Assembly (NCBI GenBank): GCA_041672395.1
Contig: JBAYZS010000007.1
Span: forward strand, 14,406-78,405
From: UBA5287 sp041672395
GTDB taxonomy: Bacteria > Bacteroidota > Bacteroidia > Bacteroidales > Dysgonomonadaceae
Reading direction: 5' to 3'
DNA: 64,000 nt
The notes under the pieces were generated by a model. It saw only the letters and a program-made list of their open reading frames with translations. It did no database searches and had not been told where the DNA came from. Below are positions 8,048 to 17,062 of this stretch, piece by piece. A program made the position numbers and the translations under genes. The first letter of the stretch is position 1. The number at the start of each line of letters is the position of its first letter.

Positions 8048-8740
8048 TTAACCTATACGACTTATTTTCCTTAGCTTTTCTTCATCAATAATCTTTATTT
8101 TCCGACCGTCCATTGCGATTATGCGTTCAGTCGTAAAGATTGAAAGAGTACGAATTGCATTTGAAGTTGTCATATTTGACAAGTTCGCTAAATCTTCTCT
8201 TGCCAGATAAATATTGATTGTTGCGCCATCCTCTTCTAATCCATAACTTTCTTTGAGAAATATCAGTGATTCAGCTAGCCTACCTCTTATATGTTTTTGC
8301 GTTAAGTTCACAACACGTTCATCAGCAAGCCCTAAGTCCACAGAAAGTAATTTAACGAAAAAAAGCGCAAAATCTCCATTATTACGAGCAATTTCTTCTA
8401 CTGTTTTCATTGGAATAAAACATACAGTGCTCCTTTCTACCGACGATGCGGAAGTCACATATTTTTCCTTGGCAAAAAAAGCTCTATATCCAAAATACTG
8501 GACTGGGCGAATCAACCGTATAATTTGAGTTCTTCTACCCACTCCATTTTTAAATATTTTCACTTTGCCTTCCAGTAAGCACATGAGATCTTTTGGTTCA
8601 TCATCTTCAAAATAGATAATATCTCCATTTTTGAAGTTTTCTTTATAAACATCAGATATCAACAAATTTCGCTCACTTTCACTTAATAACTGCCAGATGT
8701 CGGCTAGATATTTTGATAATTCAATGCGGGGTTTTGCCAT
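8048..8740 (-). CDS. Crp/Fnr family transcriptional regulator
   Basis: Single-component regulator with an N-terminal cyclic-nucleotide-binding-fold domain (about residues 8-125, with ENFKNGDIIYFEDDEPKDLM and LLEGKVKIFK) and a C-terminal winged helix-turn-helix. In the latter, LAREDLANLSNMTTSNAIR is the recognition helix region, where the classical GxTxExxxR pattern is replaced by MTTSNAIRTLS. No Fnr-type cysteine cluster is present, so an iron-sulfur oxygen sensor is unlikely. The start at 8740 (MAKPRIEL, 230 residues) is preferred because a full promoter lies at 8777-8807 and the longer frame starting at 8779 would begin inside its -7 element. Its targets and ligand are unknown. Confidence 0.88.
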   Translation of the reverse strand: MAKPRIELSKYLADIWQLLSESERNLLISDVYKENFKNGDIIYFEDDEPKDLMCLLEGKVKIFKNGVGRRTQIIRLIRPVQYFGYRAFFAKEKYVTSASSVERSTVCFIPMKTVEEIARNNGDFALFFVKLLSVDLGLADERVVNLTQKHIRGRLAESLIFLKESYGLEEDGATINIYLAREDLANLSNMTTSNAIRTLSIFTTERIIAMDGRKIKIIDEEKLRKISRIG

Positions 8741-8776
8741 TATAGACGAACTGTTATAAAACCATGTTCTTAAACA

Positions 8777-8807
8777 CAAAATTAAGTAATAAAACTTTAT
8801 ATTACAA
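8777..8807 (-). promoter_or_regulatory. Promoter of the Crp/Fnr regulator gene
   Basis: On the minus strand a TTG (8807-8805) is followed after 20 bases by TAATTTTG (8784-8777), matching the Bacteroidetes TTG-N19/20-TAnnTTTG pattern. It sets the gene start at 8740. Confidence 0.6.
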
Positions 8808-8931
8808 CTTCATTTTAAGTTTTTTAAAATTAATGACCAAATCAAACATTAATAAAACAATCAATTAGGAGTTAAACTCATTCTCTATTAAGAATTTTCT
8901 TAAAAAAATATGTAAGTTTGTATCTACAAAT

Positions 8932-11082
8932 ATGAAAATCCTGCAGATAATACTCATTTTATTAGTTCTGTATACTACGCCAATGCTTGCCCAATATTCA
9001 CCTTCGGTAGATAGCATTTTGATAAAGGCGATGCAAGGAGCAGAAAGATACAACGGTTTAGTTGAAAAATACAAAGCCGATGTATATATGCGAAGCTATA
9101 TCCAAACCATAAAAAAAAATTCACTATATAAATACACCCATCTGATTCCCAACTTCATTTTGCATGACCCTAATTCAGACGAAGTTCTTATTGAAACAAT
9201 AAGTAAATTAAAATATGATTATCCTAAAAGCTATGTACAAGATATAAAATACGTTACTGGTACTTTGACAAAAAAAGGGGATATCAATATGATCCCATTC
9301 AACTTTCTGCATATCAACATATATGGCGAAACCAGTAATGAAGACAGTTTCTTTATGCCTTTACGATTTACCACTTCAAAATACTACATATACAAGCAGA
9401 CTAACAGTTATTGTCAAAACGATACCACTTATTACACGTACACCTATTCCCCAATTTATGAAAACACAAAATTACTGAAAGGCACGTTTGTTATTGAAAG
9501 CGGTTCGTGGCGAGTTACTCAATTTATGGGTGAAGGAATCGATTTGATATCAGACTTTTCGTTCATTATGACAATGGGAAATGGTATGATTTCAAAATAT
9601 CTTCCCGAAGATATCAGGATATTCCAAAGTTCAGCTTATCTGGGAAACATTGTTGGCAGTAGGCATTTGGCAACTATCAGTTATTCAGAAGCTAACTTAA
9701 GACAAATCAAAGATAAAGACCATTCATTGAATTTAAGTGATCAATATAAAGTAAGATTAGATTCCGTTCCGGTATTTGACGATTCAACATTCTGGAATGC
9801 CAACCGTCCAATTCCACTACAACCACTTGAAGATGACATATTAAAGAATTACGAAAAGAAAAAAGACGAAGAACTACTAAAAAAGCAGAACGGCGACACC
9901 ATTACTGTCAGTATAGCCAGGCAATTAGCTCAACGGTTTGTTATGAGTTCAAACTATGATTACAAGTCCACTAAAATCATTTATTCAGGTCTGCTTAATC
10001 CTTTTTTAATTGGATATAGTTCGATAGACGGAATCACCTACCGTCAAGAACTTGGATTTGATATTGGTTTAAAATGGGATCAATCAATAAACATGGACGC
10101 CTATGTAGGATACTTGTTCCGTCGCAAAGAGCTATTTTGTGATATTACCACTCGTTGGAATTACAATCCTGCGAGGCTTGGAAGTGTATATTTTGCTGCC
10201 GGGATAGGAAACCCTTCATACAGTTCTTTATTTGTGGAAGAAATTCAAAAAAGTTTGAAGAATGAGGGTCTAACCTTTTCTGATATCTCTGTAGACATAT
10301 ATAAAGACTATTACTTTAAGCTGTTCAATAACATAGAATTAGTCAACGGGATATTATTGGGAGCAGGTATAGATTATCATATTCGAAGAGGGGATAGCAA
10401 TACCTTAAAACTTAAATCGGCCCCAATCGATCAATCCGAAAAAGACATCAACAAAATGTTCGGAACAAGAAGAACATTTGTTCCCTCCATACGATTTGAA
10501 TGGACCCCACAACAATATTACAGATTCGAAGACCGAAAAAAAATATATGTCCGTTCGTCGTACCCTACTTTCAGAATCGATCTTGCACATAGTTTCAAAA
10601 ATATTTTAGGCAGTGCTTCTGTCTATAATAAATTTGAATTAGATGTCAGTCAGAATGTTGAAATAGGGTTGATGAAAGCATTTCAATATCACGTTGGAGC
10701 CGGTCTTTTCACGAATCAACAAACAGAGTACTTTGCCGATTTTTCGTTCTTTTCGAAAAACAACTTCCCCACAAACTGGGATGACGGTGTTGGCGGAGGT
10801 TTCAATTTGCTTCCCCGCGAATTTTACAATGCATCAGAATCCTATTTGCAAGGTCATTTCATGTACGAAACTCCGTTTTTGCTGTTAAAATCAATACCAC
10901 ACATATCCAAAGGAGTAATTGGTGAAAGACTGTATTTAAGTCAGTTATACACACCGCAGATAAAATCCTATACCGAAATAGGTTATGGCATTGGCAATCG
11001 CGTTTTTAATGTAGCCATCTTCACCTCTTTTCACAATCTAAATTTCGGAAGAGTAGGAATAAAAGCGGCATTAGAATTATAA
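8932..11082 (+). CDS. DUF5686 family outer-membrane protein
   Basis: A 716-residue secreted protein with a clear signal peptide (MKILQIILILLVLYTTPMLAQ). The first third is a soluble region. The sequence TKLLKGTFVIESGSWRVTQF is the DUF5686 signature, where a beta strand precedes the membrane domain. From about residue 330 alternating aromatic strands suggest a C-terminal outer-membrane beta-barrel, ending in the aromatic/hydrophobic GRVGIKAALEL. Most family members carry an N-terminal carboxypeptidase-regulatory-like domain; it is absent here. A -7 element TAAGTTTG (8913-8920) lies just before the start, so the leader is very short. The function of the family is unknown. It is monocistronic and followed by a terminator. 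Confidence 0.75.
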   Translation: MKILQIILILLVLYTTPMLAQYSPSVDSILIKAMQGAERYNGLVEKYKADVYMRSYIQTIKKNSLYKYTHLIPNFILHDPNSDEVLIETISKLKYDYPKSYVQDIKYVTGTLTKKGDINMIPFNFLHINIYGETSNEDSFFMPLRFTTSKYYIYKQTNSYCQNDTTYYTYTYSPIYENTKLLKGTFVIESGSWRVTQFMGEGIDLISDFSFIMTMGNGMISKYLPEDIRIFQSSAYLGNIVGSRHLATISYSEANLRQIKDKDHSLNLSDQYKVRLDSVPVFDDSTFWNANRPIPLQPLEDDILKNYEKKKDEELLKKQNGDTITVSIARQLAQRFVMSSNYDYKSTKIIYSGLLNPFLIGYSSIDGITYRQELGFDIGLKWDQSINMDAYVGYLFRRKELFCDITTRWNYNPARLGSVYFAAGIGNPSYSSLFVEEIQKSLKNEGLTFSDISVDIYKDYYFKLFNNIELVNGILLGAGIDYHIRRGDSNTLKLKSAPIDQSEKDINKMFGTRRTFVPSIRFEWTPQQYYRFEDRKKIYVRSSYPTFRIDLAHSFKNILGSASVYNKFELDVSQNVEIGLMKAFQYHVGAGLFTNQQTEYFADFSFFSKNNFPTNWDDGVGGGFNLLPREFYNASESYLQGHFMYETPFLLLKSIPHISKGVIGERLYLSQLYTPQIKSYTEIGYGIGNRVFNVAIFTSFHNLNFGRVGIKAALEL

Positions 11083-11094
11083 CTTCACAAAAAA

Positions 11095-11123
11095 AAAGGC
11101 AACCGGACTAACCAATTGCCTTT
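11095..11123 (+). terminator. Intrinsic terminator after the DUF5686 gene
   Basis: Inverted repeat AAAGGCAA (11095-11102) and TTGCCTTT (11116-11123) around a 12-base loop, preceded by an A-run. It sits between convergent genes and could work in both directions, although the T-run on the plus side is short. Confidence 0.6.
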
Positions 11124-11204
11124 CAATCAAAAACGGTGAATATTTAAAACAGTGAGTTTATTCAATGCGTAAATGACGAACATTTTTTGCACCATTTTCA
11201 GCAT

Positions 11205-13217
11205 TTATCTTTTCATTTCAGTTGTATCGTTTTGCAAGTGTTGAACAGTATCGGAGGCCGACTCCAGTTCACCCCGTTTCATGATATATTCTTTTCCTGT
11301 ATCCCAACTCAAATAATCATTTAATCGTCTCGATTTCTTCAACTTATTAAATAATCGATCCGGAGAGATTCCTCTTTCATAACCGTTTAGAGAATCATCA
11401 ATCTCAATTTTCTTTCCCAATGGTACCGCAATCTCAACCACCATTGATTGCAGTCGGAATCCCTGATTAATAGGAATAGAGAAGAATTCAGGGAGCAATA
11501 AAACCGAATCTTTCTGTTGAAATTCATATCTAAATTCCTGAGCATTGTTCTTGGCAACCTTCAAATCATGTTCAGCACTTGAACCAATTAGAGCAACATG
11601 ATATAAGGAGTCGCGGCTTTCCGTAATCTGTATACTTATATCCGAAAACAGCAGCGAATCTTCGTTCAGCGTATAATTTGGCAATCCATCTATCTCAGAA
11701 TCAAAGCCGAAACCCGCATCAAAAGTGTAGTAATCTTTCGAATAATTCAACATGTCGACATAAAGTTTATCGCCTTTAACAGATGATAGCTGAATATTCT
11801 TTTCATCGTAACTTATTTCCTTAAATTTACCAGTAACACGCGTTGCAAGTACTCCACCCGCAACTATGCCAATAATCCATAACACCACCGTTATCCAGCC
11901 CAAAACAGGATATGCTTTATAGTTGCCTGCACGTCTGATCAACCAAATAACCATCGCCACAACAGGAAGTGCAAAAGCCAATATTATAAACGCCCACATG
12001 AGCGATGATTCATAGCCTTGATTGATAAACAATGATTTCAGCGAAGCCAGTTCAACATTAGCAAATATAAGTCCCACTGAAACTGCGATCATAACCATGC
12101 AAATTATTACAGCTGCAAATCCCAAGAAGATTTTGAAGAAAACGAGAATTGCATTGAGGCACCCCGACCGTTCAGGTGTTGGTGTAGCTTTTGCAGTTCT
12201 TGCTGCACTATATTTTGGAGGTTCGGGAGGCAAGTCACCCATATTCACCGTTCCCGCATTAGAAACAACCTCATCCGATTCACCACCGGTATTTGTCGAT
12301 ATAGAAGAAACTATTCCCGGGTTTGATTCCTCTTTACTTTTCACACTTGCCACGTTATCGCTCACCGTTTCACGTATTGATTTAATGTAATCCTTCTCGC
12401 CCATCATCTCCACTTTTTGTTTAACGGTTGTAGCTTTAGGAACAATAATCCATAGAACGACATAAATAAGTAACACCGTCCAATTAAAGCCCCACTTAAA
12501 GTCAAAGTCACCAAAAAAAACATTCAACGGGAAGAACGATGCCATTCCAACAACGCTTAACAACAGTGGAATAGTAAATATCAGACGAGGAATCCATGCG
12601 TCGATTTTGAAATACGCTGCAAATCCGCCGCAAACACCAGCTATTATTTTATCATTAGGATTGCGATACAATCTTTTTGCGATACTCGATTCCAGAGGCA
12701 TAGGTTTCAGTATGATCCACAATAAGATATAAACAAAAAAGAGGACGCTGAAAAACACCACAAAAATCAGTCGCATCCAAACCGGGTCGATTTTAAAATA
12801 ATTAGCCAAACCGCTGCAGACACCTGCGATGATTTTGTCTTTGCTATCCCGATACAACGACTTTGATTCCGATTGATTATTGTTTTCTTCGAAAGGTGGA
12901 GGCATCGAAGGCTTTGAATGAGAAGCATAATTTTCTTTTTGTGCCTCTTCAAAATCCGAGTCGAAATCCTCAGGCTTACCAATGCTATTCGTTATTGCTT
13001 CCACATCCTCATCAGTAATCACATTAATTCCATGTTTTAACCTGTTGCCAAACAGTTCAGCAATGCGGTTTTCAATATCATTCACTATTTCGTCGCCACC
13101 CTCTTCACGCGAAAAATAGTTCTTAAGGCTTTCAATATAGCGTTTGAGCATTTCATAAGCTGTCTCTTCAATTGCTATAACCTGACCTTGAAAATTTATG
13201 TTTATGACCTTTTTCAT
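11205..13217 (-). CDS. PspC domain protein with two PspC modules
   Basis: A 670-residue inner-membrane protein related to phage-shock protein C, which senses envelope stress. An N-terminal cytoplasmic segment (about 1-95, beginning MKKVININFQGQVIAIEE) is typical of Bacteroidetes PspC proteins. Two PspC modules follow at about 120-175 (RDSKDKIIAGVCSGLANYF) and 182-260 (RNPNDKIIAGVCGGFAAYF). A further cluster of transmembrane helices lies at about 355-465, and a periplasmic C-terminal domain of about 200 residues completes the protein. It starts 9 bases after padR on the same strand, so the PadR regulator probably controls it together with itself. Confidence 0.9.
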   Translation of the reverse strand: MKKVININFQGQVIAIEETAYEMLKRYIESLKNYFSREEGGDEIVNDIENRIAELFGNRLKHGINVITDEDVEAITNSIGKPEDFDSDFEEAQKENYASHSKPSMPPPFEENNNQSESKSLYRDSKDKIIAGVCSGLANYFKIDPVWMRLIFVVFFSVLFFVYILLWIILKPMPLESSIAKRLYRNPNDKIIAGVCGGFAAYFKIDAWIPRLIFTIPLLLSVVGMASFFPLNVFFGDFDFKWGFNWTVLLIYVVLWIIVPKATTVKQKVEMMGEKDYIKSIRETVSDNVASVKSKEESNPGIVSSISTNTGGESDEVVSNAGTVNMGDLPPEPPKYSAARTAKATPTPERSGCLNAILVFFKIFLGFAAVIICMVMIAVSVGLIFANVELASLKSLFINQGYESSLMWAFIILAFALPVVAMVIWLIRRAGNYKAYPVLGWITVVLWIIGIVAGGVLATRVTGKFKEISYDEKNIQLSSVKGDKLYVDMLNYSKDYYTFDAGFGFDSEIDGLPNYTLNEDSLLFSDISIQITESRDSLYHVALIGSSAEHDLKVAKNNAQEFRYEFQQKDSVLLLPEFFSIPINQGFRLQSMVVEIAVPLGKKIEIDDSLNGYERGISPDRLFNKLKKSRRLNDYLSWDTGKEYIMKRGELESASDTVQHLQNDTTEMKR

Positions 13218-13226
13218 AAGATTATG

Positions 13227-13583
13227 TTATTTTGCTTCGTTATTACTTTCTTGAATCGTTTTTTGCGTAACAGCCTCCACTCCATTTGACAATTCATTCC
13301 ATGTCATTTCCAGTAAGGAATAAAAAACTCTTCCTTTATCCGTCAACCTGAAATATTTGCGAGGGGGACCAGATGTACTTTCCACCCATTTGTAGGCAAG
13401 AATCTCGGCATTCTTCAAACGGTTCAATAACGGATATAAAGTTCCTTCCAGCAATTGCAACCCTGAACTTTTCATCTCGTCAATGATATCACCCGGATAA
13501 GCTTCGCCACGTTTGATAATAGAAAGGATGCAATATTCCAGTACTCCTTTCCGCATTTGACTTTGTGTATTCTCTATATTCAT
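13227..13583 (-). CDS. PadR family transcriptional regulator
   Basis: A 118-residue winged-helix repressor. The motifs QMRKGVLEYCILSII, GLQLLEGTLYPLLNRL and PPRKYFRLTDKGR are characteristic of the PadR family, in which the winged helix is followed by a dimerisation helix. It is the first gene of a padR-pspC operon, an arrangement common in Bacteroidetes and in Gram-positive bacteria where PadR-like proteins control membrane-stress genes. A promoter and an overlapping inverted repeat lie just upstream and suggest autoregulation. Confidence 0.93.
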   Translation of the reverse strand: MNIENTQSQMRKGVLEYCILSIIKRGEAYPGDIIDEMKSSGLQLLEGTLYPLLNRLKNAEILAYKWVESTSGPPRKYFRLTDKGRVFYSLLEMTWNELSNGVEAVTQKTIQESNNEAK

Positions 13584-13609
13584 CTTTGTGTTTGAATTAT
13601 ATTACGGCA

Positions 13610-13640
13610 CAAATATATAACTTTGCAATGTATTATGCAA
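13610..13640 (-). promoter_or_regulatory. Promoter of the padR-pspC operon
   Basis: On the minus strand TTG (13640-13638), a 20-base spacer, then TATATTTG (13617-13610) match the Bacteroidetes promoter pattern. The ATG of padR lies 27 bases downstream of the -7 element. Confidence 0.6.
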
Positions 13641-13647
13641 TGCAAAG
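13621..13647. promoter_or_regulatory. Candidate PadR operator overlapping the promoter
   Basis: Arms CTTTGCA (13621-13627) and TGCAAAG (13641-13647) are perfect inverted repeats, and an inner TTGCA/TGCAA pair (13623-13627, 13636-13640) is nested within. The dyad covers the -33 element and spacer of the padR promoter, where a repressor would block transcription. Assignment to PadR is inference. Confidence 0.5.
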
Positions 13648-13737
13648 TACTAATAAATTTGCCTGTTTAACATTATTTATATTTAATAGCGATTAAATAC
13701 AAATTTGACAATATGCTGATAATGGGTCAAAAGGATA

Positions 13738-13970
13738 AAGTCAGGTTTGGGAATATGAAAACGAAATAATTTCGAATGATTGTGCGAGCATGGTGAGAGC
13801 ATAATAAAAGTACGATGAAGTAAAAACAAGAGAATTGCAAAATCTTTACGAGTACAATGCGAGATTATGGTGGAAAAATGGTGGGAGCATAGTGAGAGCA
13901 TGGTGGGAGCATGGTGGGAGCATGGAGAGAACTTGGTGACAACAAAATCAGGAAAAAGTCGGAAAAGCCA
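13738..13970. repeat. Degenerate 11-bp periodic array in a 396-base gene-free gap
   Basis: Between padR and the barrel gene (13584-13979) no credible gene is seen. From 13881 to 13924 four 11-bp units run head to tail, all close to GTGGGAGCATG (two are identical). The same 11-base phase continues in both directions with decaying units, for example GTGCGAGCATG (13782) and GTGAGAGCATA (13793) upstream and GAGAGAACTTG (13925) downstream. A general pattern is a purine-rich RYRRRARNATG. A related array lies at 33018-33105. Confidence 0.7.
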
Positions 13971-13979
13971 ATGATGAAA

Positions 13980-14651
13980 TTACTTCATTTTGATGTAATA
14001 CGTTAGTTTGGCTTCAAAGATTCTGTGAGCTGAACGAGCAAAATAATCGCTGCGACGGTTTGGAAATAAATCGGCTAATCCATAATAATATCTGCCTTCA
14101 AGATCAAAATCCCCTGCTTTGGTTTTTAACTCCAATCCAAATCCGCCTGCCAGTCCGTAGTCGAAACGAGTCAGAGAATCAATCGACAAATATTGATTTT
14201 TATCAGTCGCATCACCCAAATTTCCAACAAGAGCCTCGCTCATAGAGGCATTATCACTGAGTAAGACGCCAATTTGGGGACCCACATTAAAAATGAAACG
14301 CATATTTTTTTTACCAGCATAGACATGGGTCATAAACGGTATTTCGACATAATTCAACGTTCGCATATAAGCAAAATCGGGATTGTCCCTGAACTTCTCT
14401 TTCCAACCACGTTGGGCAAAATTAACTTCAGCAACTATTCCCATATGTTCCTGTGCTATGTATTTTGCAGCAACACCTCCATAATAACCGAGGTGCATGT
14501 CTTGAAACACTTTTTGAGGAGCAAAATCGACAGTTGACAATAGCGGTCCCCCACCTATCCCAACATAAAGTTCAGGTTTAAAATCTCGTTGTGCTTTAAC
14601 TTGTAAAACACTGAGGATTAACAACAAAGTTATAAACAGACGGTTTCTCAT
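13980..14651 (-). CDS. Outer-membrane beta-barrel protein (PorT/porin family)
   Basis: A 223-residue secreted protein with signal peptide MRNRLFITLLLILSVLQVKAQ and a small barrel of about eight strands. LYVGIGGGPLLSTVD, YYGGVAAKYIAQEHMGIVAEVNFAQRGW and the final FEAKLTYYIKMK have the alternating pattern and aromatic ends of the OMP_b-brl family. Its ATG overlaps the stop of the LysM gene by four bases (14648-14651), so the two are translationally coupled and the products probably work together at the envelope. Family assignment is by pattern; no precise function can be given. Confidence 0.83.
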   Translation of the reverse strand: MRNRLFITLLLILSVLQVKAQRDFKPELYVGIGGGPLLSTVDFAPQKVFQDMHLGYYGGVAAKYIAQEHMGIVAEVNFAQRGWKEKFRDNPDFAYMRTLNYVEIPFMTHVYAGKKNMRFIFNVGPQIGVLLSDNASMSEALVGNLGDATDKNQYLSIDSLTRFDYGLAGGFGLELKTKAGDFDLEGRYYYGLADLFPNRRSDYFARSAHRIFEAKLTYYIKMK

Positions 14652-16657
14652 TTGCTCTTGTCTATTTTATAAATCATGTTATTGGTGTCGTAATGAATAA
14701 GATATAATCCCGTATTTCTAAAACCGCCCCAGTTATTTACGCGTTCAAAGTAAAAGGCAAACTGTAATGGATTTACATTCACCCTGTTAAGGTTTTGTTC
14801 AAAGTTTATCCCGTTGTTATATAAAGCAGTAAGGAAATACATTCCTATGTCGTATCCATGCATACCAAATCTGGGATAAAGTTTTATTAGATCCCTTTGA
14901 TACCATTTTTTGAAATCATTATTAAAATCTTTCACAGCCGGATCATTTTCATCCACGAAGAAAGAAGTATAGATATAAGTACCAAACTTATGATAATCGT
15001 CTTTAATTTTTTGATCAAATGTTTGCCAAACAGGATATCCAAACAAACGAGTTGTATAAGCGGGATTGGATTCTTGCAATGCCGACAACGATTTCATCAG
15101 CGATACCAATGCGTTAGATGTATCGGAAGTGGGAATAATCACATTTTCTTTGTTCTGAACAAGCAGCGGAACTATGGTGCTATCCAATCTCGACGTTATG
15201 TCTATCGACTGATACTTAATATTTTTTTTCTTCAAATCAGCTTGCAGCGTTTTAACAAATGCTTCTTTATTGTCCTTGCTTGAATTATCATTTACAAACA
15301 CAATATTTGCCTTGCTGAATGTTTCTAAAAATATCCCTGAAGCTTTTGTGTAAAGATTTTCCTGAAGCGTGTTAACTTGGAATATTTGTCCGTTGTTCAG
15401 CGTTTCCTTTTCAATATTGGAAATAGGAATCACATATTTTATGTTGCGCTCTTTTGAAAAGTCTGAAAGAACTTTAATCTGAGCATCTGTGATTCCGCCT
15501 ACAATCAAATTCAATCCCTGCATCTCCATTGTACCCAAAAGACTTTCTAACTTTTGCGTGTTATTGTCGCTTCCAATATCAAATACATATAATTCTATGT
15601 TAGCTCCTTGTTCCTTCAGTTTGCTTACTGCTAAAAGAAAGCCTTCGTAAAACTCCTGAATTCTGAGATGCTGATTATTTGTCTTGTCCAAGAAAGGCAT
15701 CAATAACCCTACGTGCATCACTTGTGCTTTAGGCGATTGCTTTGTTCCAGAAAGCAACAGATTAGCACTAGCAATTTTGGCCGAAACATTATCATCAAGC
15801 AATGCAGATTTTACGGGTATGATAAGTTCCATATTGGTTTTTAAACCATTGGAAACCATGGGGTTTTTTTGTTCAAGTTCTGGAACTGTTACTCCATAAG
15901 CTTTTGAAATGCTGTACAAAGTTTCACCTTTTACAACTTTGTGAACAATATCTGTAGTCTGCTCTTGATAAGGAGTGAATTTCTCAAATGTTTCAAAAAA
16001 TGGAATTCTGATAGTTTTCCCTATCTGAAAAGTGGAAGCAGATAATCCGGGATTAGCGGTAATAATATCTTCGGGTTTGAGCGAATAAGTGCGGGAAACA
16101 GAATAGAGAGTCTCTTTTGGGAGGATGGTATGATATCTGTAGTTCTCTTCTTTTACAACACTAATAGTCTGACGTTGAGGAATATTAAGTACTTGCCCTT
16201 CGTTTATACCTTCTTGTGCTGAGGGATTATTTCGGTAAATCTCTTCTGATGTTGTATTGTACATTTGTGCTATCGCATAAACCGTTTCACCTTTTTGAAC
16301 GGTATGCTTAAATGTCAAGTTCTGATCGGGAACTTGTTCCACCGGACTGGTGTTAACCATCGGCATTGAATCTACAGTCTGTGCGGCTGTCCCTTCGGTG
16401 ATAGGAATCAAAAGAACCTGACCGTTTTTTAAGCCTTTATTTGCTTCGGGATTAACTCTCAAAATTTCAGCTACGGAGACTGAAAAGGCTCTTGAAACCG
16501 CAAATACACCTTCACCGGGTTGTACTTTGTACTTATAAAAAACCTCACCATTTTGCGTCACAGTTTCATTTGTCACATTTTGAGCTGTTAGTGTGGAAGT
16601 CAAAATTATCATTAAAAATAATGCAACTACTTTCTGAAGGGATTTTATATTTTGCAT
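14648..16657 (-). CDS. LysM (four repeats) and type-1 periplasmic-binding-like fusion protein
   Basis: A 669-residue periplasmic protein. After a signal peptide (about 1-25, ending in LTAQ) come four peptidoglycan-binding LysM modules at about 41-88, 114-162, 174-221 and 236-284, each beginning like HTVQKGETVYAIAQMY. From about 310 a type-1 periplasmic-binding fold follows, with MHVGLLMPFLDK, ELYVFDIGSDN and YDIGMYFLTALYNNGINF resembling amino-acid ABC receptor domains. No transporter genes are adjacent, so a cell-wall role is more likely than uptake; E. coli LpoA pairs a similar fold with cell-wall synthase activation. That comparison is only an analogy. A small beta-barrel gene overlaps its stop. 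Confidence 0.85.
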   Translation of the reverse strand: MQNIKSLQKVVALFLMIILTSTLTAQNVTNETVTQNGEVFYKYKVQPGEGVFAVSRAFSVSVAEILRVNPEANKGLKNGQVLLIPITEGTAAQTVDSMPMVNTSPVEQVPDQNLTFKHTVQKGETVYAIAQMYNTTSEEIYRNNPSAQEGINEGQVLNIPQRQTISVVKEENYRYHTILPKETLYSVSRTYSLKPEDIITANPGLSASTFQIGKTIRIPFFETFEKFTPYQEQTTDIVHKVVKGETLYSISKAYGVTVPELEQKNPMVSNGLKTNMELIIPVKSALLDDNVSAKIASANLLLSGTKQSPKAQVMHVGLLMPFLDKTNNQHLRIQEFYEGFLLAVSKLKEQGANIELYVFDIGSDNNTQKLESLLGTMEMQGLNLIVGGITDAQIKVLSDFSKERNIKYVIPISNIEKETLNNGQIFQVNTLQENLYTKASGIFLETFSKANIVFVNDNSSKDNKEAFVKTLQADLKKKNIKYQSIDITSRLDSTIVPLLVQNKENVIIPTSDTSNALVSLMKSLSALQESNPAYTTRLFGYPVWQTFDQKIKDDYHKFGTYIYTSFFVDENDPAVKDFNNDFKKWYQRDLIKLYPRFGMHGYDIGMYFLTALYNNGINFEQNLNRVNVNPLQFAFYFERVNNWGGFRNTGLYLIHYDTNNMIYKIDKSK

Positions 16658-16770
16658 ATTATCTGATTTATCTATTTAGCCAATTTCTTATAAATTACAA
16701 AAGTACAATAATATTTTTATTTGACCTTGATACACAAACTAACAAAACTAAAAGAGTTTAAACTATTCAC

Positions 16771-17052
16771 TTACTCGCTCTTTATTATCAACCTGCCTTG
16801 GTCTCTGTACTTCTTATACAAATCGTTGAACTTTACTGCCTTCTTCTCATTATCGACATACTTTTGTTTAATATTTTCTGCTTTATGATACGATTCTTTA
16901 GCTTTCTCAAAATCTAATTCTTGCGCTTGTTTGATAGATTGATTGGTGTATTTGGCCGACTTTTTAGCATCTTTGTCCACTTTGTTACAAGATGAAATAC
17001 TTAAAAGAACAAACAAAATAACCAGACTTGTTCCAACATGTTTTATTTTCAT
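16771..17052 (-). CDS. Small hypothetical lipoprotein
   Basis: A 93-residue protein with a lipoprotein signal (MKIKHVGTSLVILFVLLSISSC, lipobox SISSC, C22) and a highly charged Lys/Glu-rich remainder that should be alpha-helical (YTNQSIKQAQELDFEKAKES). I do not recognise a family; a one-repeat TPR-like helical hairpin is possible. It begins 10 bases after the dnaB stop on the same strand and is probably cotranscribed. The coding call is supported by the clean lipobox and start. Confidence 0.75.
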   Translation of the reverse strand: MKIKHVGTSLVILFVLLSISSCNKVDKDAKKSAKYTNQSIKQAQELDFEKAKESYHKAENIKQKYVDNEKKAVKFNDLYKKYRDQGRLIIKSE

Positions 17053-17062
17053 TTTTCTTCTT

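Noticed and set aside
13881..13935. CRISPR array
   Set aside because: The 11-bp units are contiguous without spacers and too short for CRISPR repeats; no cas genes are in the window.
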